Shown here in pieces: positions 51,757 to 59,511 of a stretch of 64,000 bases of DNA (position 1 is the stretch's first letter; every line of letters starts with the position of its first letter). This DNA is from CAVYWD01 sp963772225 (GTDB lineage Bacteria; Myxococcota; Myxococcia; Myxococcales; UBA5297): positions 186,001 to 250,000 of the forward strand of contig CAVYWD010000003.1 of assembly GCA_963772225.1 (NCBI GenBank), written 5' to 3'. Under the pieces are notes generated by a model, which saw only the letters and a list, made by a program, of their open reading frames with translations, was not told the origin of the DNA and ran no database searches. The position numbers were made by a program, and so were the translations under genes.

Positions 51757-52917
51757 CTACTTCCGCCCCGTCCGCACCTGCGCCTCCAGCCTCGCGACCT
51801 TCTGCCTCAACGATGCCGCGGCCTCCAGCGCCAGCTCCGCCGCCACGAGCTTCTTCCTCAACCCGGCAATCTCCTCCTTCAGCGCCTCCCGCTCGGCGCC
51901 GCCGAAGTCCACCGCCTCGTTCTCCGAAATGATGGCCTCGAGCGGCTGGCTCAGCTGGGCATTGAGCAGCGCCACCTCCTCCCCCAGCGCGGCGCAGTTT
52001 CCCTTCTCCTCGGCGAGCGCGGCCTCCGCGGCGCTGCGCGCTTCGCGCTCGTCGTCGAGGGCCGCCTGCGCCTCCCTCAGCGCGCCCTCCGCCGCCGCCC
52101 GCGACGCCTTCTCTTCCTCGAGCTCGTCGCTCACCGCGGCGTGCAAGTCCACCAGCGGCCCGCTCGAGTGGCTTCGCTCCTGCGCGAGCGCCTCCTCCGC
52201 GGCCATCCGCCCCGCCCGCTCCTCGGCCAGCGCTTGCGCGTCCGCATCGGCGGCCGCCGCGCTCGACGCCCGGAGGTTCGCGCTCTCCAGGGCCACCGCC
52301 AGCTCGGCCTTCTCCGCCTGGGCGCGCGCCCGCTCCGTCTCCGCCCGGGCCGCCGCCTGCCGAGCGCCCTCGAGCTCCCCTTCGAGCTCGGCCGCCCGGA
52401 TGCGCGCCGCCTCGAGCGCGTCCTCCAGCTCCGCGTGCGCCGCGCGCTGGGCGTTGATGTACCGCTGGCCGCCCTCGAGCTTGGCGTTCGCCTCGGCCAG
52501 CGCCCGAGTGAGCTTCAGCCGATCGGTCACCTTCGTCGCCAGCTGCCTGCAGAGCTCGTCGACCCGGTCCTGGACCGAGCTCTCCACCAGGTTGCGCTGC
52601 CCGAGCTCCGCGGAGAGCGACGCCGCTCCGGCGCGCAGCTGCTCAGCCTCGGCCGCGCGCTCGGCGTACAGCGCGCGGGCCCTCTCCAGCGTCTCGTCCT
52701 TCTGCCGCACCACCTGCCGGAAGTACTCGACCTTGGCTTCCAGATCGACGCCGACGGGCATGCGGGGCTGCGACGGCTCTTGGAAAGGGTCGGGCTTGGC
52801 GAGCGCCGCTCCGGCGCTCGCCGGGCGCTTGGCCGGCAGTGGCGGAGGCAGCGCCGCCGCGCTCGGCGGCAGCGCGGGCGCTCCGGTGATGCGGTCCTCG
52901 TCGTCTGGGGTCGTCAT
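51757..52917 (-). CDS. Long coiled-coil protein
   Basis: Cytosolic protein of 386 aa. After a Pro/Ala-rich N-terminal tail of about 50 residues it is almost all predicted coiled coil, with Ala/Glu/Arg heptads from VEYFRQVVRQKDETLERARALYAERAAEAEQLRAG to the end. Repeated motifs such as EEKASRAAAEGALREAQAALDDEREARSAAEAALAEEK dominate the C-terminal half. There is no enzyme motif. Myxobacteria have several such scaffold proteins, some in motility (for example AglZ-like), but nothing ties this one to them. It probably forms a single-gene unit. Confidence 0.75.
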   Translation of the reverse strand: MTTPDDEDRITGAPALPPSAAALPPPLPAKRPASAGAALAKPDPFQEPSQPRMPVGVDLEAKVEYFRQVVRQKDETLERARALYAERAAEAEQLRAGAASLSAELGQRNLVESSVQDRVDELCRQLATKVTDRLKLTRALAEANAKLEGGQRYINAQRAAHAELEDALEAARIRAAELEGELEGARQAAARAETERARAQAEKAELAVALESANLRASSAAAADADAQALAEERAGRMAAEEALAQERSHSSGPLVDLHAAVSDELEEEKASRAAAEGALREAQAALDDEREARSAAEAALAEEKGNCAALGEEVALLNAQLSQPLEAIISENEAVDFGGAEREALKEEIAGLRKKLVAAELALEAAASLRQKVARLEAQVRTGRK

Positions 52918-53037
52918 GACCTTACCCGCGTGAGGTGCCCAAAAAATCCATTTTACAGCGCAGCGGGCCGGGCGCGTCCACTGCCGCGAAAAGAAAGCGC
53001 CGCCTCAGGGCCGAACCTCGCCGGCGACGCGGGTGGC

Positions 53038-53547
53038 TCAAGGGTTGCCGCATTCCCCGCCGAGCCGCCGGGTCAGGATCACCAGGTCGTCGCCGGGGTG
53101 GTAGAAGTCCTTGATCCTCGCCGCCTCGGAGTAGCGGAGCCTCGCGTAGAAGCTGCGCGCCGGGCCGTACTCGGTGAGCGAGCTGGTCTCGATGCGCACC
53201 AGGCGCGCCCCGAGCCGGCCAAGCTCCTCCTCCATGGCCTTCACCACGGCGTAGCCCGCGCCCTTGCCCCGCGCCTTCGCCGAGCTCGCGACCCAGTAGA
53301 GGTCCCACGTCCCAGAAGCGAGCGGCGTGGGGCCGAAGCAGATCCACCCGGCGAGCTCGCCGCCCAGCAGGGCGACCCGGGAGTAGTACCCGCTGCCCTC
53401 GGGGTCCGAGAGCGACAGGTCAGCCAGCTCGAGTGCGCAGCTCACCTCGTCGGGGCGAAAGGCGTCGATCCCTTCGAGCATCTGCGAGAGAGGCGTCCGG
53501 TCGGCCGGCGCCAGCGGCCGGGTGCAAAGAGTCGCGTTCAAGGGCAA
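53038..53547 (-). CDS. GNAT-family N-acetyltransferase
   Basis: Acetyl-CoA-dependent N-acetyltransferase fold (169 aa). Motif A is WDLYWVASSAKARGKGAGYAVVKAMEEELGRLGARLVRIETSS, with the RGKGAG loop binding CoA; FYARLRYSEAARIKDFY follows as motif B. It overlaps the upstream ATP-grasp gene by 128 bases, an unusually long overlap. ATP-grasp plus GNAT pairs suggest modification of a small amino-acid-like or peptide product. The acceptor is unknown. Confidence 0.85.
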   Translation of the reverse strand: MPLNATLCTRPLAPADRTPLSQMLEGIDAFRPDEVSCALELADLSLSDPEGSGYYSRVALLGGELAGWICFGPTPLASGTWDLYWVASSAKARGKGAGYAVVKAMEEELGRLGARLVRIETSSLTEYGPARSFYARLRYSEAARIKDFYHPGDDLVILTRRLGGECGNP

Positions 53548-54517
53548 TCTCCACCAGGCGCCAGACCAGGTCTTCGTATTCCAGGCCGAACGCCTTGGCC
53601 GCCCGCGCGTACCCGGCGCCGGGCGACAGGTCGCAGTTGGGGTTCACCTCGATGACGTAGGGCGTGCCGTCCCGCGCGAGGCGCATGTCGACGCGCGCGT
53701 AGTCGCGGCACTCGAGCGCCTCGAACGCCGCGCGCGCGGTGGCGCTCACCCGCTCGGCCAGCTCGGCGGTCAAGGTGCACCGCACCGGCGGGGTGGCGTG
53801 GTACTCCGGCGCGCTCTCGTCCCACTTGCAGGCGTAGGTGACGATGCGCGGGTGGTCGGGGGCGAGCTGGCTGAAGTCGATCTCCGCGAGCGGCAGGACC
53901 TGGGCCTGGGCGCCGCCCAGCAGCGAGACGTTGAGCTCCCGGCCGTCGATGTACGCCTCCACCAGCGCCGGCTGCGCGTGCTCCACCAGCACCCGCTCGC
54001 AGGCCTCGGCCAGCGCGCCCGGCGAGTGGACCACGCTCGTCCGGTCGATGCCGATGGACGCGTCCTCGCGCGCCGGCTTGACGATGACCGGAAACGGCAG
54101 GTCGACCTCTCGCCAGCCGTCCAGGCGGTCGACCAGCCGGTAGGCGGGCGTGGGGACGCCGCGGGCGCGCAGCAGGTCCTTGGCGACGTGCTTGTGGAGC
54201 GCCAGCGACAGGGTGAGGGGGCCCGAGCCGGTGTACGGCACGCGGAGCAGGTCGAGCAGCCCCGGGACCAGCATCTCGCCGCGCGGGTCGCCGCCCAGGG
54301 ACTCGCAGAGGTTGACGACCAGGTCCGGGCGCTCCGCCGCGAGCTTCTGGGCCACGGAGGACGGGTCGAGGACGGGCTCGACGGACGCGGCCGCCCCGCG
54401 CGCCGCGAGGGCTTGCCGGAAGGCGGCCGCCACCCCCAGGACCGCGTCCTCCGAAAGGCGCTCCAGGCCCGGCGGCAAGTGAGAGAAGTCGTCGTTGTGC
54501 AGGATGGCGATTCGCAT
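53420..54517 (-). CDS. ATP-grasp ligase, D-Ala-D-Ala ligase-like
   Basis: Carboxylate-amine ligase of 365 aa related to D-alanine-D-alanine ligase. The N-terminal Rossmann part (IAILHNDDF, PDLVVNLCESLGG) has a DLVVNL block as in Ddl. The ATP-grasp part shows YTGSGPLTLSLALHKHVAKDLL, FPVIVKPAREDASIGI, VEAYIDGRELNVSLLGG and the metal site YVIEVNPNCDLSPGAGYARA. It is not the canonical cell-wall enzyme by context, since no mur genes are near. The last 40 residues (HPAAGAGRPDASLADARRDRR) look non-native and coincide with the overlap with the GNAT gene, so the natural end may be about 53550. Confidence 0.85.
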   Translation of the reverse strand: MRIAILHNDDFSHLPPGLERLSEDAVLGVAAAFRQALAARGAAASVEPVLDPSSVAQKLAAERPDLVVNLCESLGGDPRGEMLVPGLLDLLRVPYTGSGPLTLSLALHKHVAKDLLRARGVPTPAYRLVDRLDGWREVDLPFPVIVKPAREDASIGIDRTSVVHSPGALAEACERVLVEHAQPALVEAYIDGRELNVSLLGGAQAQVLPLAEIDFSQLAPDHPRIVTYACKWDESAPEYHATPPVRCTLTAELAERVSATARAAFEALECRDYARVDMRLARDGTPYVIEVNPNCDLSPGAGYARAAKAFGLEYEDLVWRLVEIALERDSLHPAAGAGRPDASLADARRDRRLSPRRGELRTRAG

Positions 54518-54525
54518 GCGTTCCT

Positions 54526-55692
54526 TTATGCCTTAGTGAACTTCAGCGCGGTCTCGGGCCTCTGCGGATCAAGCTGGTGCCGAAGGCAGAACGCGAGATA
54601 GCCGTGGAGGATGTCCACCACGTTGACGAAGGCCCGGCGCGTCCGCACGCCGTCGGCCTCGAAGAGCACGGCCGCCGAGCCTCCGGCCTGGGGGTCCGAC
54701 AAAAGCGTCAAGGCGATGCGGAGGGTCTCGAGGCGCTCGCGGTTGACGCCGAGCAGGCCGCGGACCTTCTCCTGCCCGGCCACGTAGAGCAGCGTGAGCG
54801 ACGCCAGCGCGCGCGCCTCGTGGACCTTGGGGAACCGGGCGAGCAGCTCGCGGGCGAAGCGCACCAGGCTGGCGCGGTCGGCGCTCTTCTCGGCGGCGAA
54901 GCACTCGGCGTGCGCCAGGCTCTGGTTCTCGTCCGGGATGCGCCCGAGCGCCTGCTCGGCGAAGGTCCAGAAGGCGCGGGCCGCCGGGTCGACCGGGAGC
55001 TCGGCGGCCGGCGGCGCCTCTGAGCCGATGGAAGGAAGCGGGGGCGCGGCCGCGGCAGCCGGGAGCGGAGGAGGCCGGCTGGCCGGGAGGGGCATCGGCA
55101 AAGGCGTCTTGGGCGGCGGTGGCGGCGGCCTGCGGGGCGGGGCGGCCGGCGTCGCCCCTGGCCTGGCCGAGGGCGGCGGCTCGGAGGCCCGGTCGTGCTC
55201 CTCATGCTCCAGGAGCACGGACATCTCCTCGATGATCTCCACGGAGGTCGACAGGCGCGCATCGCCGGCGGCCTGGGAAGAGGACTCGTCCTCCTCCAAC
55301 TCCACGCCGGCGTCCGCGGAGAGCTGCGCGCGCTCGGCGCGGCTCGCCATGAACTCGCCGACGATGGGGAGGATCTTCGACCAGCGCGACATGAGCGCCG
55401 GGTTCCCGGCGACGAGCACCCGGGCGAGCGTCGGGTGGCGGAAGGCCTCGAGCAGGACGCCCACGCGCGAGGGCAGCGCGGCGCGCGCCTCGGCGTCCTT
55501 GTTCCGCGCGAGCTCCAGGGTGAGGACGCAGAGCGCGAACACCGCTCGGTCGCCCCGGGCGCGGGCGAGCGCCCTGGCGGCTTCGCGGGCCAGCTCCGGG
55601 CTTTCGGGCAGCGCGGCCAGGCCGCCTTCGAGCACGCGGTCGACGTCGCAGTCGAGGGCCGGCTGCATTGCCTCGCGCGCGCTCTGCCGCAT
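54526..55692 (-). CDS. Hypothetical protein with Pro-rich linker
   Basis: I do not recognise this 388-aa protein. It has two helical parts, residues about 1-120 and about 245-388, joined by a Pro/Ala linker of about 80 residues (PPRRPPPPPPKTPLPMP). The second helical part (FWTFAEQALGRIPDENQSLAHAECFAAEKSADRASLVRFARELLARFPKVHEARALASL) may be TPR-like. The stretch LSTSVEIIEEMSVLLEHEEHD in the middle looks like a short interaction motif. No signal peptide or membrane segment. It ends 9 bases upstream of the ATP-grasp gene on the same strand, so the two may share a transcript with GNAT. Confidence 0.7.
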   Translation of the reverse strand: MRQSAREAMQPALDCDVDRVLEGGLAALPESPELAREAARALARARGDRAVFALCVLTLELARNKDAEARAALPSRVGVLLEAFRHPTLARVLVAGNPALMSRWSKILPIVGEFMASRAERAQLSADAGVELEEDESSSQAAGDARLSTSVEIIEEMSVLLEHEEHDRASEPPPSARPGATPAAPPRRPPPPPPKTPLPMPLPASRPPPLPAAAAAPPLPSIGSEAPPAAELPVDPAARAFWTFAEQALGRIPDENQSLAHAECFAAEKSADRASLVRFARELLARFPKVHEARALASLTLLYVAGQEKVRGLLGVNRERLETLRIALTLLSDPQAGGSAAVLFEADGVRTRRAFVNVVDILHGYLAFCLRHQLDPQRPETALKFTKA

Positions 55693-55752
55693 CGGGTCCC
55701 TTACGCTCCGTCTGCGAGGGGTCAGGCCGGCCGATGATACGCCAGCCGAAGG

Positions 55753-57033
55753 TCAAGCGCCGAGCGCCGCGTCCACCGCCGCGAGGGTGTGGGCGAGCTC
55801 CGCCTCCCCGTGCGCGAGCGACACGAAGGCCGCCTCGAACTGCGAGGGCGGCAGGTAGACGCCGCGGTCGAGCAGCGCGTGGTAGAAGCGGCCGAAGCGC
55901 GCGGTGTCGGCCTTCTTCGCCGATGGGTAATCGAAGGGCGGCTCGGCGCAGAAGAAGACGGTGAACATGCTGCCGATGCGGTTGACCGACGCCGCGACGC
56001 CGCGCCGAGCGCAGAGGTCGCGGATGCCGGCTGTCAGCCGCGCCGAAGTCGCTTCGAGCTGGGCGTAGATGCCCGGCTTCTGGAGCTCGCGGAGCATGGC
56101 GATGCCGGCCGCGACGGCGAGCGGGTTTCCGGAGAGCGTGCCGGCCTGGTAGATGGGCCCCTCGGGGGCGATCTGGGCCATGAGCTCCCTGCGGCCGCCC
56201 AGCGCGCCCACCGGCAGGCCGCCGCCGATGATCTTCCCGAAGGTCGTGAGGTCCGGGGTGATGCCGTAGAGCGACTGCGCCCCGCCGAGCGCGACGCGGA
56301 AGCCGGTCATCACCTCGTCGCAAATGAAGAGCGCGCCGCTCTTCTGGCACAGCTCGAGGAGGCCCTTCAAATAGCCCTCGCGCGGCGGCAGCACGCCCAT
56401 GTTGCCGACCACCGGCTCCAGGATGAGCCCGGCGATCTGAGAGCCCATGCGCTGGAAGAGGTCGCGGGCGCGGTCGAGGTCGTTGAAGGGCAGGGTGAGG
56501 GTGTACTTGGCGAGGTCCGCGGGGACGCCGGGCGAGTCGGGCAGGCCCAGCGTCTCGACGCCGCTGCCGGCCTTGACGAGCAGGCTGTCCACAGCGCCGT
56601 GGTAGCAGCCCTCGAGCTTGAGGATGTAGTCGCGGCCGGTGGCGCCGCGGGCCAGGCGGATGGCGGCGGTGGTGGCCTCCGAGCCGGAGGATACCAGGCG
56701 CACCTTCTCCACCGAGGGGACGAGCCGGGTGATGAGCTCGGCCAGCTCCACCTCCCGCGGGTGAGGCGCGCCGAAGCTCGTGCCGGTGCGGGCGGCCTCG
56801 GCCACGGCCTCGAGCACCGTGGGCGCGGCGTGGCCGAGGACGAGGGGGCCCCACGAGCCCACGTAGTCGACGTAGCGGTTGCCGTCGACGTCGGTGAGCC
56901 AGGCGCCGCTGCCGCTCTGGAAGAAGACGGGGTCGCCGCCGACGCCGCGGAAGGCGCGCACGGGGGAGTTGACGCCGCCCGGCATGAGCGCGCGGGCGCG
57001 GTCGAAAAGGGCCTTGCTCTTCGAGCGATTCAT
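55753..57033 (-). CDS. hemL: Glutamate-1-semialdehyde 2,1-aminomutase
   Basis: PLP enzyme (426 aa) that makes 5-aminolevulinate from glutamate 1-semialdehyde in the C5 pathway of haem synthesis. Signature blocks are PGGVNSPVRAFRGVGGDPVFF, DYVGSWGPLVLGHAAP, RLVSSGSEATTAAIRLARG, LEGCYHGAVDSLLVKAGSG, ICDEVMTGFRVALGGAQ and PDLTTFGKIIGGGLPVGA with the PLP Lys. The ATG at 57033 is preferred to an in-frame TTG at 57042. No other haem gene is in the window. Confidence 0.95.
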   Translation of the reverse strand: MNRSKSKALFDRARALMPGGVNSPVRAFRGVGGDPVFFQSGSGAWLTDVDGNRYVDYVGSWGPLVLGHAAPTVLEAVAEAARTGTSFGAPHPREVELAELITRLVPSVEKVRLVSSGSEATTAAIRLARGATGRDYILKLEGCYHGAVDSLLVKAGSGVETLGLPDSPGVPADLAKYTLTLPFNDLDRARDLFQRMGSQIAGLILEPVVGNMGVLPPREGYLKGLLELCQKSGALFICDEVMTGFRVALGGAQSLYGITPDLTTFGKIIGGGLPVGALGGRRELMAQIAPEGPIYQAGTLSGNPLAVAAGIAMLRELQKPGIYAQLEATSARLTAGIRDLCARRGVAASVNRIGSMFTVFFCAEPPFDYPSAKKADTARFGRFYHALLDRGVYLPPSQFEAAFVSLAHGEAELAHTLAAVDAALGA

Positions 57034-57091
57034 GGGGCTCAAGGGTAGGGCGAACCGCCGCCTGTCGTCGAGGAGGAAACGGGCGCCGGGT

Positions 57092-57961
57092 TCACAAACC
57101 CGAGGGCTCGGGCGGCGAGCCGCCGTAGAACTCGGGCCAGACGTTGGCGCGGTCGCGCGCGCTGGGGGGCGCGCGATGGGCCGCCAGGCGGCGGCGCAGC
57201 CGGGCGATCTCCGTCTGGATCCCGAGTGGGTCGGGGTGCTTCTCGAGCGCCAGAATGAGGACGTCGATGGCCTTGTCGTCGTTGCCGAGCTCCGACCAGA
57301 TCTTCGCCTCCTCGAAGCGGGCGCGGGGTGAGAGCTCGCTGTCGGGCCAGCGGCGGGCCACCTGTTCGTAGGCCTCCACGGCGCGCTCCTTCTGCCCTTG
57401 CAGGGCCAGCGCCGCGGCGGAGAGCATCTGGGCGTCGACGGCGTAGGGGCTCGCGGGCCAGCGCGCGACGAGAAGGTTCGCCTCGAGCTGGACCTGGTCG
57501 TAGTCCTTGACGTCGAAGTAGTCCTTGGTCGCTTGGTACTGGTAGCGATCGAGCTCGGGACAGGTGGGGAAGCCCTGGAGGATGGCGGTGAGCTCGGCGA
57601 TGGCGGCGCGCCGGTCGCCCTGGGAGCGGAAGATGTCGGAGAGGTTGGCGCGCGCGTCGAGCGACTCGGGCGCGTCCGGGAAGTGGGAGGTGAGGCTCCG
57701 GTAGAACTCGACGGCCCGGTCGAGCTGCTTGAGCTCCAGGTAGCAGAGGTCGCCCGCGCTTTTGAGCGAGGGGACGACGAGGGCGCGCACTTTGTGCGGG
57801 TCCTTCTTGGCGACGAGGGAGAGGACCTCCTCGTACTCGCGCAGCGCCTCGGCGGGCCGGCGCTCGAAGGCGAGCTCGCGGGCGCGGTCGAGGTGCTGGT
57901 TGGGGTCGCCGATGCAGGCGGTGGCGAGGCAGGCGGCGAGAGCGGCGAAGCGGCGCGGCAT
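57092..57961 (-). CDS. TPR lipoprotein, BamD/YbgF-like
   Basis: Probable outer-membrane-anchored lipoprotein of 289 aa. The short signal MPRRFAALAACLATAC places the lipidated Cys at about residue 16. The rest is tetratricopeptide repeats (HLDRARELAFERRPAEALREYEEVL, AVEFYRSLTSHFPDAPESLDARANLSDIFRSQGD, AVEAYEQVARRWPDSELSPRARFEEAKIWSELG). The series of repeats with FPDAPE and WPDSE turns resembles BamD and CpoB/YbgF proteins that organise the envelope. No partner gene confirms this. The Shine-Dalgarno is weak. Confidence 0.75.
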   Translation of the reverse strand: MPRRFAALAACLATACIGDPNQHLDRARELAFERRPAEALREYEEVLSLVAKKDPHKVRALVVPSLKSAGDLCYLELKQLDRAVEFYRSLTSHFPDAPESLDARANLSDIFRSQGDRRAAIAELTAILQGFPTCPELDRYQYQATKDYFDVKDYDQVQLEANLLVARWPASPYAVDAQMLSAAALALQGQKERAVEAYEQVARRWPDSELSPRARFEEAKIWSELGNDDKAIDVLILALEKHPDPLGIQTEIARLRRRLAAHRAPPSARDRANVWPEFYGGSPPEPSGL

Positions 57962-58271
57962 GGCGCATTGATCGCTCAGCGGGCCTCGGGGAGGCAAGCG
58001 GGTATGGGCTTGAGGCGAAGGCGAGTCCCGGGCCGAGCCGCTCGCCGCGTCCGGCCCCGTCCCATCGCAACTCTTCCCAGAGCGCTGCCCTCGACTCGGT
58101 ATCCGGAATTCATCCGCGCCAAGGAGCCGGCCGCGGTCGCGCAGGCTTTCGGCGACGCGAAGGGCGCCTTCCAGGTCCGGTGAAGGTGCTTTGGTGGAGA
58201 TGATTGGCCCTTCGCCTGACTGACCTGAATTGCTGCAAGGTGCAGCAAATTCTCCGGCGTGGAAATCCAGG

Positions 58272-59306
58272 CTAGAAGCGGATGGGGCCAATGGCGCCGG
58301 TCTGCCGGTAAGCGATCCATCCGAGGATCACCGAGCTCGCGACCGCGACGCCCGCGCCGATGCCGGTGCCTATCGCCACGCCGTGGGCTCGGTCTCCCGC
58401 CGCGACCGCGTTGGAGTACGCCTGCGCATCGGCGTCGGCCGGGAGAGCCCCGTCCGAGCGGAGCATGGCTTTGGCCGCGCGGTAGTTTCGGGATGCGGAG
58501 CTCTCCTGCCAGAGGGCGACGGCGCCCAGGGTCACCCCCGCAGCGCCCGCGGCCAGGGACGTCCAGCCCGTGAGCCGCCCCAGGTTTGCGTTGTCGGGAA
58601 GCGGCATCAGGTGCACGTCGAGCCGCTCGCTCGAGCCGCGCCGGACGACCACCGGCGAGATGGCCGTGATGAAGCCCGGCCGCGCCACCCTCACTTCGTG
58701 GCGGCCCTCGGCGAGGCGCAGCGGCAAGAGGTTCGGCGTGGTCCCGACCGTATGTCCGTCGACCGAGACCTGCGCTCCGTCCTCGCTGGCCTCGACGCGC
58801 AAGAGGCCTGCGGTGTCCATCTTTTCGCCCGTCAGCGCCTCGTGCGTGAGCCTTCGCACGGCGTCGAACTGCTCCGGCTCGGAGGGATCTGAAAGGCTTT
58901 GAGACGCGCGCGCCAGCGTCTTGGTCCTTCGCAGATCGACGATGCGGACGACCAGGAGGACGGTCTTGCCGATGGCGCTGTTCTCGCCGGACAAGAGCCG
59001 CTCGGTGTTGAGGGCGCCGGCGAGCTCGACCAGGCACGCCGCCCGATCATCGCAGCCCAACAGCTGCCGCGTTTGCTCCAGGCCAATAATGCTTGAGAGC
59101 TCGGCCTGGGTCACGACCTGCAGGCCGCCGATGGCGTCGGCCTCCGCCGCGGCGACGTCGGCCAAGGCGCGGCCGAGGGCGGGATTGGCCGCGCCGTGGA
59201 CCTGGAAGTCGAGCACCACCAGCCGCGGCCGCGCGGCGGGTTTGGGACGCTCCACCGCGGCAGGTGCCGCGGCCGCGAGCATTAGCGATGCCAGCAAAGA
59301 AATCAT
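58272..59306 (-). CDS. PEGA-domain exported protein
   Basis: Protein of 344 aa with a Sec signal (MISLLASLMLAAAAPAAVE), an N-terminal domain like those that assess or integrate protein function (RLVVLDFQVHGAANPALGRALADVAAAEADAIGGLQVVTQAELSSIIG), a PEGA domain (VRVEASEDGAQVSVDGHTVGTTPNLLPLRLAEGRHEVRVARPGF) and two C-terminal membrane segments (SLAAGAAGVTLGAVALW, AIGTGIGAGVAVASSVILGWIAY). This is a typical myxobacterial layout with no defined role. The ATG at 59306 follows GGAGGGGAG. It is divergent from the Ig-like lipoprotein gene. Confidence 0.75.
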   Translation of the reverse strand: MISLLASLMLAAAAPAAVERPKPAARPRLVVLDFQVHGAANPALGRALADVAAAEADAIGGLQVVTQAELSSIIGLEQTRQLLGCDDRAACLVELAGALNTERLLSGENSAIGKTVLLVVRIVDLRRTKTLARASQSLSDPSEPEQFDAVRRLTHEALTGEKMDTAGLLRVEASEDGAQVSVDGHTVGTTPNLLPLRLAEGRHEVRVARPGFITAISPVVVRRGSSERLDVHLMPLPDNANLGRLTGWTSLAAGAAGVTLGAVALWQESSASRNYRAAKAMLRSDGALPADADAQAYSNAVAAGDRAHGVAIGTGIGAGVAVASSVILGWIAYRQTGAIGPIRF

Positions 59307-59511
59307 CGGAGGCTCCCCTCCCTCTCCAAAGATCGCTGCAATTCTTCGATTGTCCGAAGTCGACGGCGCTGTTGGACGGCGAAGGAAAGAAGTATCTTCG
59401 CCCGAACCCGCCGTTTTGTGTCGCATTGTCGTCGAGGCCTCGGAGAAGCTCAAGCAGCGGGAATTCGCCTGCGCGACCGCGCGGGACTCGGCGAGATTCG
59501 AAGGGGGAGCC

